The notes: generated by a model from the sequence alone, not told the origin. A stretch of 64,000 bases of DNA from Couchioplanes caeruleus (GCF_023499255.1 NZ_CP092183.1:5824501-5888500), one strand, 5' to 3'; counted from the first letter of the stretch, positions 38,603 through 47,359 are shown. Translations and numbers: made by a program.

Positions 38603-39352
38603 ATGTGGAGAGCAATCGGCGCCTCGGTGCCCGGGACCTCGCACACGAGCGCGGGCCGCGGATGCGATGACTCCTCGGGGTGGCTCCACGGCGCCGGGAC
38701 GGTCTGCCTGATCGCGGCCGACGGCGCCGGTTCGCGGCCGCTGTCCGCGTACGGGTCCCGGATCGCCGTCGACACGGTCCTCGAGTTCGGTGCGGCGCTG
38801 CGTGACGGGGAGGCGACCATGGACGACCCCGGGGCGTGGCTCACCGACGTGTTCACGGAGGTCCACCGGCGGATCGAGACCGTGGCGAACGGCAGCGATC
38901 ACGATCCGTACGACTACGCCACCACCCTGGCGGTGGCTGTGCTGGCCGGTGAGGTCCTCGCGATCGGGCAGGTCGGCGACACCATCGCGGTGGTCGGCGG
39001 ACCGGGTGGATACCGCACCGTCGGTCCGGCCGAGCAGCACGAATACGCCAACGAGACCGAGTTCGTCACCCGCGAGGACTTCGCCGCGCACCTGCGCCTC
39101 GACACCGTGGAGGCCGAGGGGATCGACGAGATCTTCCTGTCGACCGACGGGCTCCGCTACAAGATCCTCGACGACCTGCGCGAATCGGTGCCCTACGAGC
39201 CGTTCTTCGCCGACCTCGCGGCGTATGCCCGCAGCGCCGGCGCCACCCCCGACGCGGTCGCCCGGTTCCTCGAGGCGGTGGACGACCAGACCGGTGACGA
39301 CCTGACCGTCGTCGCCGCCGTACGGATGCAGGAGCCGGCGGCCGGAAGCTGA
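38603..39352 (+). CDS. PP2C-family serine/threonine phosphatase
   Basis: 249 residues with PP2C metal-binding motifs: GRGCDDSSGW, LIAADGAGS, ATTLAVAVLAG, IGQVGDTIAV, LSTDGL and GDDLTVVAA. The DGAGS in place of the usual DGMGG is common in the TerY-associated branch. It should reverse phosphorylation by the kinase two genes upstream. The start ATG 38603 follows the VWA stop by 10 bp and sits behind GAGG, so the three genes are one transcript. Confidence 0.9.
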   Translation: MWRAIGASVPGTSHTSAGRGCDDSSGWLHGAGTVCLIAADGAGSRPLSAYGSRIAVDTVLEFGAALRDGEATMDDPGAWLTDVFTEVHRRIETVANGSDHDPYDYATTLAVAVLAGEVLAIGQVGDTIAVVGGPGGYRTVGPAEQHEYANETEFVTREDFAAHLRLDTVEAEGIDEIFLSTDGLRYKILDDLRESVPYEPFFADLAAYARSAGATPDAVARFLEAVDDQTGDDLTVVAAVRMQEPAAGS

Positions 39353-39389
39353 CAAACGACACGACCGCTACGTGAGGAGTGAAGTCATC

Positions 39390-39761
39390 ATGGACGACGA
39401 TGTCACCCGGCCCGCGGGTCAGCGCCGCTCCCCGCTCGTGCGCATCGGTGGGGCGCTCGCCGCTGCCGCGCTCGTCGGGGGAGTCTCCTTCGTGATCCAG
39501 AACCCGGACGTGCTGCACCGCGTGACGAAGGGCGGCTTCCGCGTCGGTGACTGCGTCCAGGTCGGGCCCGGCTCACACGGCTCCGAGATGAACGAGGCCG
39601 ACTGCGGCACGGCCGGGAGCTCGCTGGTCACCGGTGACCTGGTGTACCGGGTCGACGAGGTGAAGAAGGGCAAGGACGCGTTCTGCCCCGGCGGCGGCTT
39701 CGATCACCTGACGTTCTCGAACGAGCCCGAGAACCGGACCTACTGCCTCACCGCCCGGTGA
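39390..39761 (+). CDS. Membrane-anchored LppU-like small extracellular protein
   Basis: 123 residues: cytoplasmic N-terminus, one transmembrane helix at about 20-42, then an extracytoplasmic domain with four cysteines (GDCVQV, EADCGT, DAFCPGG, TYCL). The pattern resembles the LppU/septum-formation-associated fold, where two disulfides brace a small beta domain. It is the last gene of the kinase-VWA-PP2C operon; GAGGAG lies ten bases before ATG 39390. It may be an outside sensor or substrate of the module. Confidence 0.68.
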   Translation: MDDDVTRPAGQRRSPLVRIGGALAAAALVGGVSFVIQNPDVLHRVTKGGFRVGDCVQVGPGSHGSEMNEADCGTAGSSLVTGDLVYRVDEVKKGKDAFCPGGGFDHLTFSNEPENRTYCLTAR

Positions 39762-39772
39762 CACAGCGGGAA

Positions 39773-39799
39773 GGAGCCCACCCGGCGCGGGTGGGCTCC
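39773..39799. terminator. Shared bidirectional terminator, 12-bp perfect stem
   Basis: GGAGCCCACCCG, a three-base loop and its exact complement, followed by CTCTTC. It lies between the stops of the kinase operon (39761) and the NPCBM/CHAT operon (39813). Confidence 0.8.
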
Positions 39800-39812
39800 C
39801 TCTTCGGTTCGC

Positions 39813-40781
39813 TCACTGGTGCACGACGATCGGATCGCCGAAGACCGCGTACGTGTCGTTCTGCTCGTTGGTCTTGGCGTCCCGGCTGGAGCAGGTCATC
39901 CGGAGGCCGACGACGCCGGTCAGCTTGAGGCTCAGCTTCGCCGGATGGCCGACGGAGACCTCGGCGGGCTTGGACAGCAGGCGGTGCCCGTCCTGGTCGT
40001 AGAAGAGGATCTCCACGATCTTGCCGAACGCGTCCTCCGTGGAGTCGTCGATTCCGGCGGTCGCGCTGAAGCTGACGTTGCCGGCCACGTTCCACTGCAT
40101 GTGCGAGTTCGTCGGGGTGTCGCAGTAGAACTGGATCCCCCGCGAGTACCGGTTCCCGCTCAGGCTGACCGGCTTGGCGTCGTAGCCACCGTCGGTCGGG
40201 TCGGCGCTGTCCAGGTACTCGGTCGACCCGGGAGCCGGCGTGGGGAAGTCGCCCTCGTCCGTACCCGATGTGTCGGTCGGCTCCACCGCCTCGGCCGGCT
40301 CGCTCGGATCGGTCGTCTCGCTGGGTTCGATCGTCTCGCTCGGCTCGGTCGTTTCGCTCACCGTCGGTTCGACCGTCTCGACGAGCGGCGTGCCGGTGGG
40401 CGTCGGGGCCGCCGTCGGAGCCGCCTCGGACGGCTCGCCGGCCAGGACCCGTACGCCGGTGAACGCTCCGGTCCCGACGGCGACCACCGCCACGCCGACC
40501 AGGAGGATCAGCCACTGGCGCAGCTGCAGCAGGTGCAACGGGCCCGACTCGCGCATGCCGTACTGCATGGCGTTCCGGCGGCTGCGCCGGTGCCGCGCTG
40601 TGATGTGTGCGGCCAGGAGCGCCAGGACGAACGCCGTCACGACGCAGCCGACCAGCAGCGGCACCGCCGTCCGGTCCCGTCCGGAATAGAGGAGGTACAG
40701 CACCGGCCCGGCGATGGCCGCGGCCAGCAGCATCAGGAAGACGAAGGACGCGGCCCTCTGGGATTTGTTCGCGGTACTCAC
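39813..40781 (-). CDS. Membrane protein with Ser/Thr/Glu-rich linker and extracellular NPCBM-like domain
   Basis: 322 residues. Transmembrane helices lie at about 12-32, 40-60 and 90-110. A low-complexity stalk at about 115-185 is built from SET-x-EPSET-like units. The C-terminal domain at about 186-322 resembles NPCBM carbohydrate-binding folds (TDGGYDAKPVSLSGNRYSRGIQF, ATAGIDDST, KIVEILFYDQDG, VVGLRMTCSS). It probably displays a sugar- or wall-binding domain outside the cell. GTG 40781 follows GGGGAGAAG; the gene lies 50 bp after the CHAT gene on the same strand. Confidence 0.75.
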   Translation of the reverse strand: MSTANKSQRAASFVFLMLLAAAIAGPVLYLLYSGRDRTAVPLLVGCVVTAFVLALLAAHITARHRRSRRNAMQYGMRESGPLHLLQLRQWLILLVGVAVVAVGTGAFTGVRVLAGEPSEAAPTAAPTPTGTPLVETVEPTVSETTEPSETIEPSETTDPSEPAEAVEPTDTSGTDEGDFPTPAPGSTEYLDSADPTDGGYDAKPVSLSGNRYSRGIQFYCDTPTNSHMQWNVAGNVSFSATAGIDDSTEDAFGKIVEILFYDQDGHRLLSKPAEVSVGHPAKLSLKLTGVVGLRMTCSSRDAKTNEQNDTYAVFGDPIVVHQ

Positions 40782-40831
40782 AATCTTCTCCCCTGGGAGC
40801 GAAGGGCTGACGGCAGTACCTGACGGACGGC

Positions 40832-43800
40832 TCACCGGCCGTGGTGCGTGAAGGGCGCCCAGGCGGCCGGGTCGGCGAGGTCGGGAGAGTCCGCGTCGAG
40901 GGGAGCCAGCTCGGGCGGAACCTCCCGCCGCGGGTCGATCATCCAGAGGTACGCGGCCCGCAGCGCGTCGCGGTCGTTCAGCCCGCCGGCGCTGCGGTAC
41001 CGGTGGAACATGACCATCAGGCACACCGTGGCGTGGTCGGACACGGGCCGGCGTGATCCGACGACGCTGACCGCGCCCGCGGCGAGGACCGCGGTGGCGA
41101 GGGTGAGGGCCTCGTCGTGCGCTGACGGGGTGAGGTCCGTCGAACAGGCCGACAGCACCACGAGACCACCCGGCCGGTCGGGCGGCCGGTCCCGGGCCGC
41201 GGACAGGATCGTGGTCACCGGCAGATCGGGTGCCAGCACGAGCCGGGACAGGTCCGGCGAGGCGCCGGTGACGGCGTGGCAGGCCAAGTGCAGCACGGCG
41301 TCGCCGGCCAGCGATCGGAGCACGTCCTCGGCGGTGCTGATCACGGCCGCACCGGGGAAGGGGCCGGCGCGGAGCAACTCCACCTCGACCGGCGCCCACC
41401 GCAGGTCACCGGTGGGGTCGCCGAGCAGAGAGACCGGGCCCGTCGTGCGCCGTGGCCGGTGCGCGACCGTGCTGAGCTGGCGGGCCGAGGCCGCGTACGA
41501 GATCGCGAACGGGCGGCAGGCGTACCTGCCTCGGGATCGGGCGGCGTGCCAGGGGATGCGCCCGAGTGGACCCCAGGGCACGAGGACGAGGCGGTGCGGG
41601 CGGTCCGCGGCCGGCTCGCCCAGGTGGCCCAGGAGCGGGGCGATCACTGCCGGCCAGGCCCAGTCGCCCATCGCTGCCCACCGCTCGGCGACGGATCGGG
41701 CGACCGGAGTCAGGTCCCGGTCCGGGACGGAGTCCGTCACCGGCTCGGGGCCGGGCAGGGTGTCCCACCGCAGCTCGGGGGCCGACAGACAGCGTGGATC
41801 TCCCTCGGCCGGCACGACGACCAGGCGGCCGGGCCGGTCGCCGGGGCCGGCGAGCAGGTAGACCAGGGCGTCCGAGTCGACCGTGCGCACCGCGGCGGCG
41901 ATCTCCTCCCGGCCCGGCACCGCGACCAGCCGGCCGGCAACACCGGAGTCGCTCAGGGCGGCGAGGACCCTCGGCCGCAGGTCGGACGGAACGGTGGTGA
42001 GCGTGGCGGCGATCATCTCGGCGGTGGTGGCCGGGATCGGCGCGGGCGGGGCCGCCGCCCACTCCTCGGCCAAGGCCACGTGCCCCGCCGAGCGCAGCAG
42101 CTCGAGCACGGTAGCGCCGGTCGTAGCGCTGTGCAGGGTCAGTCCCCGCCCGAGCTCGAGCGCCTCGATCGCGGGATCGAGCCGGTCGTCGTCGACGCAC
42201 CACTCAGCCACCTCGACGGCGAGCGTGGCGGCATGCCGGGCGGCGTCGAGCGCGTGGGGGGTGCCGCTCTGGAGCAGGACGTCATTCCCGTACGCCCGCA
42301 GCGCGTCCAGTCCACATTCCACCGCCTCGTCGAGCCGCCCCTCCCGGCGGTACGCGCCAGCGAGCTCGGCATGCACCTGAGCCGCCAGTGGATGCGCCGC
42401 CTGACCGGCAGACAATTCCCGCCGTACCCGTTCGAGCCCGTCGATGGCGGTACGCGGGTCGTCGGCAAGCCGGCTGATCGCGGCGAGGGCGGCGAGTGCG
42501 ATCCGGTCCGGCGAGGGCACGGCCGGGTCGGCGGCGATCTCGTCGAGCTGCCGTGTCGCCGCCGCCCGCAGAGCCGCGTCGCCGCCGCCGAGCGATCCGT
42601 CGAGCAGATCCCCCAGTGCCGCCGCCGCGCGCAGGGCCGGCCGGCCCGACTCCTCGACGGCCAGGTCGCCGCCTGCTCTGCGAAGCAGGCCGATGCCCGT
42701 CCGCAGATCGTCCGGACGCCGAGCCGCCCCGCCGCGAGCCAGGTACGCCAGCCCGAGCGCCACGTCGAACCGGGAACGCCACGGATATCCGGCGTCCAAC
42801 CCGGCCAGCGCGCTCTCGAACCCGTCGATCACCTCGTCCAGTCCGGCGACGTCGAGGTGCTGGACCGCGAGGGACGTACGCGACATCAGCCGCGCCAGCT
42901 CGATCACCCTGCGATCGTGGTCGCCGGTCGCCGCCGCGCCCGCCTGCTCCAGCAACCGCCCGGCGGCTTCGGCGTCCTCGCGCACGCCCCGCCGCAGGTG
43001 CCGGTCGTTGAGCAGCACCCCGAGCATGCCGGCGATGACCGGCCGCAGGTCGTCGCCCTCCGGGACGGCGGCCAGCGCGGCCTGCAGATCGGCGGCGGCG
43101 GCGCGCAGGTCGTCTGCGGGCCGGTCCGCGAACCGCGCTCGCAGGATCAGCGTCATCGCCCGCAGGAAACGGTCCTTACCCGCCTGGACCGGGTCGGGCG
43201 GGGCCGCGTCGACGATCTCCCCGGCCAGCCGGACGGCCTGGGAGATGCGCTCCGGATCTCCCGTGTACGCCGTGGCCGACAGCAGCGTCCCGGCGAGCCG
43301 GCGCACCGTCGCGCCGTGATCCGGGTCCGCGCCGCCCAGCTGCGCGATGGTGTCGCCGACCACGTCGGCGAGGCCGGCCAGATGGTTCGGGAGATCGGCG
43401 ACGTGGCCGCGTTCGGCGATCATCGCCCCCGTTTCGGCGAGGATGAACGAGCGCAGCCTGTGCCCCGGCGGCAACTGTCGTAGGACCTCGGCGTGGGCGG
43501 CGTCGAGGCGGGCGGGTGTGGAGGGCTCGACGTGCGCGCGCATCACATCGAGCAGGGCACCCTGCGTGCCACCGAGGGCAGCCATCGACCCGCTCAGCGA
43601 CGCGACGGCCGCGATCATCCCCGCCAGATCTCGCGCGCCCAGCACCCGCATGGCGGCGATCAGCGCTTCGGCGTACTGCCGCACCTCCGCATCGGGAGGT
43701 TCGTGGGCGACGATCCAGCGCAGGTGCCCGAGCCCGCGGTCCCGGTCGGCCAGGCGGCCGGGGTCGTTCAGCTCACCCCGCATCATCGCCATGCCGAGGG

Positions 43801-44089
43801 CGACGCCGGCGCTGCCGTCCGTGTCGCCGCCGACCGGGATCGGCATCGCCCGGAAGAACAGCAGCATGCCGAGACCGGCGTGGGTCACGGTCGGGTCCTC
43901 GTGAGGCACGGTGAGCGACTCGTCCAGCAGGACGATCGCCTCGTCCCGGTCGGCCGTCGTCCCGCCCTCCCGGAAGTACGAGCGGGCGAGGCGCCGCCCC
44001 AGGGCTCCGGCCAGCAGCGCCGCCTCCGGGCTGCCCGGGGGCGCCGCGGCGTACCGCGTTCGCAGGTTGTCGATCGTCTCGTCGGTCAT
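40832..44089 (-). CDS. TPR-CHAT caspase-like protease protein
   Basis: 1085 residues. About 1-700 is a long array of TPR-like helices (for example AHAEVLRQLPPGHRLRSFI, LDEAVECGLDALRAYGN). The C-terminal CHAT domain holds the peptidase dyad HLACHA (His938) and LSACST (Cys982) of the caspase-like clan CD. CHAT proteins with TPRs act in signalling, programmed cell death and phage-conflict systems. There is no signal peptide, so it is cytoplasmic. The ribosome site is weak (GGAG 12 bases before ATG 44089). It is convergent with the kinase/VWA/PP2C operon across a shared terminator. Confidence 0.88.
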   Translation of the reverse strand: MTDETIDNLRTRYAAAPPGSPEAALLAGALGRRLARSYFREGGTTADRDEAIVLLDESLTVPHEDPTVTHAGLGMLLFFRAMPIPVGGDTDGSAGVALGMAMMRGELNDPGRLADRDRGLGHLRWIVAHEPPDAEVRQYAEALIAAMRVLGARDLAGMIAAVASLSGSMAALGGTQGALLDVMRAHVEPSTPARLDAAHAEVLRQLPPGHRLRSFILAETGAMIAERGHVADLPNHLAGLADVVGDTIAQLGGADPDHGATVRRLAGTLLSATAYTGDPERISQAVRLAGEIVDAAPPDPVQAGKDRFLRAMTLILRARFADRPADDLRAAAADLQAALAAVPEGDDLRPVIAGMLGVLLNDRHLRRGVREDAEAAGRLLEQAGAAATGDHDRRVIELARLMSRTSLAVQHLDVAGLDEVIDGFESALAGLDAGYPWRSRFDVALGLAYLARGGAARRPDDLRTGIGLLRRAGGDLAVEESGRPALRAAAALGDLLDGSLGGGDAALRAAATRQLDEIAADPAVPSPDRIALAALAAISRLADDPRTAIDGLERVRRELSAGQAAHPLAAQVHAELAGAYRREGRLDEAVECGLDALRAYGNDVLLQSGTPHALDAARHAATLAVEVAEWCVDDDRLDPAIEALELGRGLTLHSATTGATVLELLRSAGHVALAEEWAAAPPAPIPATTAEMIAATLTTVPSDLRPRVLAALSDSGVAGRLVAVPGREEIAAAVRTVDSDALVYLLAGPGDRPGRLVVVPAEGDPRCLSAPELRWDTLPGPEPVTDSVPDRDLTPVARSVAERWAAMGDWAWPAVIAPLLGHLGEPAADRPHRLVLVPWGPLGRIPWHAARSRGRYACRPFAISYAASARQLSTVAHRPRRTTGPVSLLGDPTGDLRWAPVEVELLRAGPFPGAAVISTAEDVLRSLAGDAVLHLACHAVTGASPDLSRLVLAPDLPVTTILSAARDRPPDRPGGLVVLSACSTDLTPSAHDEALTLATAVLAAGAVSVVGSRRPVSDHATVCLMVMFHRYRSAGGLNDRDALRAAYLWMIDPRREVPPELAPLDADSPDLADPAAWAPFTHHGR

Positions 44090-44193
44090 GCGTCGCGTCT
44101 CCGCTCAGGTGGGGGCCCTCCCTGCCCCGGAACTGACGGACGCGCGGATCAAAGCGGGTGCACCGGCCGGCTGCCGGCCCTAGATTGCGTCGG

Positions 44194-45117
44194 ATGGACC
44201 TTTCCCAGCTCGGCACGCCGATCGGTGCCATGGTCCGGGTGCACGGCGGGTACGCCAACCGGATGTACCGGCTCGACACCGACCGGGGGTCGTTCGCGGT
44301 CAAGGAGGTGAACCTCCTCGATCGCCGCTCGGCCTACCATGCCGCGGACGTGTTCCGTTTCGAGCGGGCCGCCTTCGCCGCCGGCGTTCCGATGCCCGAG
44401 CCGATCTCGGCCGGGCCGGGTGTGCTCGTCCACCGGTGGGTCGAGGGCGAGAAGCTGCCCGAGGCGCCGGTGTCGCCGGCGTACGCGTTCGAGGTCGGTG
44501 AGATCCTCGCGCGCATCCATGCGCTCGACGTCGCGTGGCCGCACGGGCCGGCGGAGGAGCCGGTGTCGTGGGACTGGCCGGAGCTCGCCGAACGGGCCGC
44601 GGTCACCGGGCAGCCGTGGGCCGGCGAGCTCGCCTCGCAGGTCGGGACGTTTCTCGCGATCTCCCGCTTCGTCGAGACCTGCGAGCGCCCGGGGCCGGTG
44701 GTGCTGACCCACCGCGACGTCCAGCCGTGGAATCTGCTCTCCCGGGAGGGCCGGCCGGTGGTGCTCGACTGGGAGCTGTCGGGGCTGCTCGACCTCTCCG
44801 GTGAGCTCGGCTCGACCGCGCTGAGCCTCGCGAAGGGACCGGGCTTCGACGACATCCGGCCCGCCATCTTCCGTACGGTCCTCGACGGCTACGCCGCGGG
44901 CGGCGGAACCCTGCCGCCGTGGGGGCCGAACTGGTTCGTGTTCCTGGTCGGCGGCTGGCTGGGGCACACGAGATGGAATCTCCTGCGCTGCCTCGCCGGT
45001 GTCGACGCCGGCGCCGGCCCCGGCCTCGCGCTGTCACACGAGGCCGTGCTCAACGGCGTGCGCGGGCTCCCCGAGTTGTTCAGCCGACTTCCGGAGCTGC
45101 AAGACCTGAGCGGCTGA
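44194..45117 (+). CDS. Aminoglycoside-phosphotransferase (APH) family kinase
   Basis: 307 residues of the APH/choline-kinase fold: GGYANRMYRLDTDRGSFAVKEVN (N-lobe, Lys), catalytic LTHRDVQPWNLL and metal site VVLDWELSG. The family phosphorylates small alcohols, amines or antibiotics; the substrate here is unknown and resistance should not be inferred. ATG 44194 lacks a Shine-Dalgarno; TAGATT seven bases upstream suggests a leaderless transcript. The 3' end overlaps the convergent SDR gene by 38 bases. Confidence 0.84.
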   Translation: MDLSQLGTPIGAMVRVHGGYANRMYRLDTDRGSFAVKEVNLLDRRSAYHAADVFRFERAAFAAGVPMPEPISAGPGVLVHRWVEGEKLPEAPVSPAYAFEVGEILARIHALDVAWPHGPAEEPVSWDWPELAERAAVTGQPWAGELASQVGTFLAISRFVETCERPGPVVLTHRDVQPWNLLSREGRPVVLDWELSGLLDLSGELGSTALSLAKGPGFDDIRPAIFRTVLDGYAAGGGTLPPWGPNWFVFLVGGWLGHTRWNLLRCLAGVDAGAGPGLALSHEAVLNGVRGLPELFSRLPELQDLSG

Positions 45118-46009
45118 GGAAGCTCACTCCGGTGAGTTCTTCGGAGACGGCCCACAGCCGCTGCTGGACGGCGACCTCGTACGAGTCCGGGCTGGAGGTG
45201 ACCAGCCGCGGGTGACCCTTGACCTCGAAGCGTCCGCCGGGACCGTAGTACTGGCCGCCCAGCGCGGCGGGGTCGGTGGCGGCGCGCAGGGACGGCAGGG
45301 CGCCCATCGCCGGCGTCTGGGTGATCAGCGGCGCGAGCCAGGTGAGCGGGAGCCGCAGAGCAGCCGGCGTGTAGCGGGCGAGTTCGGTGCTGGAGACGCC
45401 GGGGTGCGCGGCCATCGCGACGGTGGTGCCGTGCGGGGCGAGTCGGCGCTGCAGCTCGTACGTGAACATCAGGTTGGCCAGCTTGGACTGACCGTACGCG
45501 CCGACCCGGCTGTACGACCGCTCCCACTGCAGGTCATCGAAGTGGATCGCGGCCCGGATGCGGTGCCCGGTGCTGCTGACCGTCACCACGCGCGAGCCGG
45601 TCACCGGCAGCATCAGGTCGAGCAGCAGCCCGGTGAGCGCGAAGTGTCCGAGGTGGTTGGTGCCGAACTGCAGCTCGAAGCCGTCCCGCGTGGTCTGCTT
45701 CGGCGTGTACATCACGCCGGCGTTGTTGATCAGCAGGTCGATGCGGCCGAGACGGGACCGCAGCGCCGCCGCCGCGGCACGGACGGAGTCGAGCGAGGTC
45801 AGGTCCAGCGCCTGCACGGTGACGTCGCCCGCGATGCCGGCCGCGGCCCGGGCGCCCTTCTCGACGTCGCGGACGGCGAGCACCACGGCGGCTCCCCGTT
45901 CGGCGAGCGCCTTGGCCGTCTCGTACCCCAGCCCGGTGTTGGCGCCGGTCACCACGGCCACCCGCCCATGCTGGTCCGGAATGCTCGCCGTCGTCCAGTT
46001 CTCGGTCAT
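45080..46009 (-). CDS. Short-chain dehydrogenase/reductase (retinol-dehydrogenase-like)
   Basis: 309 residues with TGANTGLG (cofactor loop), LINNAGVM, catalytic SSTG...YGQSK (Ser, Tyr, Lys) and AAHPGVSSTEL after it. The type is the WWOX/retinol-dehydrogenase-like SDR common in actinomycetes; substrate unknown. ATG 46009 follows GGGGAG. It is divergent from a tetR gene with three palindromes in the shared 106-bp region, so it is almost certainly that regulator's target. Confidence 0.9.
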   Translation of the reverse strand: MTENWTTASIPDQHGRVAVVTGANTGLGYETAKALAERGAAVVLAVRDVEKGARAAAGIAGDVTVQALDLTSLDSVRAAAAALRSRLGRIDLLINNAGVMYTPKQTTRDGFELQFGTNHLGHFALTGLLLDLMLPVTGSRVVTVSSTGHRIRAAIHFDDLQWERSYSRVGAYGQSKLANLMFTYELQRRLAPHGTTVAMAAHPGVSSTELARYTPAALRLPLTWLAPLITQTPAMGALPSLRAATDPAALGGQYYGPGGRFEVKGHPRLVTSSPDSYEVAVQQRLWAVSEELTGVSFLSRSGLAAPEVG

Positions 46010-46028
46010 GCCCGGCTCCCCATTTAAC

Positions 46029-46096
46029 GTACCGAAGGTATCTTGTGCCGTCGACGTTAAAGTACTCCCGGTACGATGTCAACGTACCGGAGGTAC
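46029..46096. promoter_or_regulatory. Three tandem TetR-type operators (GTACC-N3-GGTAC)
   Basis: Site 1 GTACCGAAGGTAT (46029-46041), site 2 GTACTCCCGGTAC (46062-46074, inverted orientation) and site 3 GTACCGGAGGTAC (46084-46096), the last extending to a 17-bp perfect arm set ACGTACC-GGA-GGTACGT. Centres are 33 and 22 bp apart, about three and two helical turns, so dimers would bind the same DNA face. They fill the SDR/tetR divergent control region. Confidence 0.7.
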
Positions 46097-46115
46097 GTAA
46101 GTTAGGCTGGCGGGC

Positions 46116-46781
46116 GTGACATTCCAGCGCGCGCGAACCGAGGAGCAGCGGGAGATCCGTCGGCGGGCCATCCTCGACACGGCGGCGGCGATGCTCGACG
46201 AGATGCCCGTGGCCGCGGTGACCCTGAACGAGCTCAGCCGCCGCGCGGGCCTGGCGAAGCCGAACGTGCTGCGCTACTTCGAGTCCCGCGAGGCGGTGCT
46301 GCTCGAACTGCTGGACCGCTTCCTGCGGGAGTGGCTGACCGAACTCGCGGGCGACATGGCCGCCGGCATCGACGACAACCACCCGATGGCCGACCGAGCC
46401 GCAGCGGTGGCCGGCATCCTCAGCCGTTCCCTGGCGAGCCGGACGGTGCTGTGCGACCTCTTCGGCGCCCAGGGCAGCGTGCTGGAACACAACGTCTCGG
46501 TCGAGGTCGTCGCCCGCTACAAACGCGCGTCGCTGAACCGCCTGACCACCATGACCGCGCTGATCCAGGAACACCTGCCGGAGCTCGGCGACAACGCCAC
46601 CCTGTTCAGCCTGCAGACCATGGTGATGGCGGGCGCGCTGTCGGCGTACAGCACTCCCCCACCGAGCCTGCAGGCGGCGTACGCGGCGGAACCGGACCTG
46701 GCCCGTTTCCACCTGGAGCTGAAGGAATCGCTGGAGCTGGCCCTGAGAGCCACCCTCCTGGGCGTACTCCCCCGCGACTGA
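46116..46781 (+). CDS. TetR-family regulator
   Basis: 221 residues: an N-terminal helix-turn-helix at about 14-62 (VAAVTLNELSRRAGLAKPNVLRYFESRE) and a C-terminal all-helical ligand domain of the TetR type found with SDR enzymes. It starts at GTG 46116 with no Shine-Dalgarno; TAGGCT lies seven bases upstream, so it is probably leaderless. Operator site 3 sits between its -35 and -10 positions, which supports autorepression together with control of the divergent SDR. Confidence 0.88.
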   Translation: MTFQRARTEEQREIRRRAILDTAAAMLDEMPVAAVTLNELSRRAGLAKPNVLRYFESREAVLLELLDRFLREWLTELAGDMAAGIDDNHPMADRAAAVAGILSRSLASRTVLCDLFGAQGSVLEHNVSVEVVARYKRASLNRLTTMTALIQEHLPELGDNATLFSLQTMVMAGALSAYSTPPPSLQAAYAAEPDLARFHLELKESLELALRATLLGVLPRD

Positions 46782-46822
46782 CCTGCAGCGCTGCGCGGAT
46801 CGGCCGGCGTTAGGCTGCTCCC

Positions 46823-47293
46823 GTGCCGGCCGTGATCGAAGTCGTCTCCCTGATCGACGCCGCCCCCGCCGCCGTCTTCGACCTGGAGCTCGACGTCGAC
46901 GTGCATGCCGACTCCCTGGCCGGGAGCCGGGAAACGGCGACCACGGCCACCGGCCGCCGGCGGCTCGTTCTCGGCGACGAGGTCACGTTCCGGGCCCGGC
47001 ATTTCGGCCTTCGCTGGCGGATGACGAGCCGGATCTCGGCGTACGAGCGTCCGTATCGTTTCGTGGACGAACAGACGCGGGGACCGTTCCGCGCCATGCG
47101 TCACGAGCACCGTTTCGAGGATCTCGGGGACGGGCGTACCCGGATGACCGACCGTATGACGATCCGCGCGCCGTTCGGGCCGGTGGGTGCGGTGGTGGCG
47201 CGGGCGGTGCTCGCGCCGTACCTGAAACGGCTGCTGAAGCGGCGCGCGGCGCATGTCAAGCGTCTCGCGGAGACGGCCGGCCGCGGCCGGTGA
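46823..47293 (+). CDS. SRPBCC / polyketide cyclase-like ligand-binding protein
   Basis: 156 residues with the helix-grip pattern of START/Bet v 1-like proteins: IEVVSLIDAAPAAVFDLELDV at the start, YRFVDEQTRGPFRAMRHEHRFED in the middle and a long C-terminal helix (VVARAVLAPYLKRLLKRR). It resembles the cell-division-inhibitor/CoxG-like lineage. GTG 46823 has no Shine-Dalgarno; TAGGCT six bases upstream suggests leaderless translation. It lies 41 bp after tetR but apparently has its own promoter. Ligand unknown. Confidence 0.78.
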   Translation: MPAVIEVVSLIDAAPAAVFDLELDVDVHADSLAGSRETATTATGRRRLVLGDEVTFRARHFGLRWRMTSRISAYERPYRFVDEQTRGPFRAMRHEHRFEDLGDGRTRMTDRMTIRAPFGPVGAVVARAVLAPYLKRLLKRRAAHVKRLAETAGRGR

Positions 47294-47301
47294 GCAGGGT
47301 A

Positions 47302-47359
47302 CCGGCGGGCTCAGCCGGCGGGCTCAGCCGGCGGGCTCAGCCGGCGGGCTCAGCCGGCG
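47302..47359. repeat. 13-bp tandem repeat, four copies plus a partial
   Basis: CCGGCGGGCTCAG repeated at 47302, 47315, 47328 and 47341, then CCGGCG. It spans the gap between two convergent genes and the last codons and stop of the SMP-30 gene (the TCA inside the unit is that gene's stop in reverse). Copy number may vary between strains. Confidence 0.85.

Noticed and set aside
41276..43483. 735-codon plus-strand frame across the CHAT gene
   Set aside because: Low-complexity Arg/Gly/Pro shadow; the minus-strand CHAT protein has catalytic motifs and normal composition.
44194..45117. Aminoglycoside resistance gene
   Set aside because: Only the general APH fold is visible; such kinases are common in actinomycetes with other substrates.
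47302..47359. Possible CRISPR array
   Set aside because: 13-bp units in direct contact without spacers; a simple tandem repeat.
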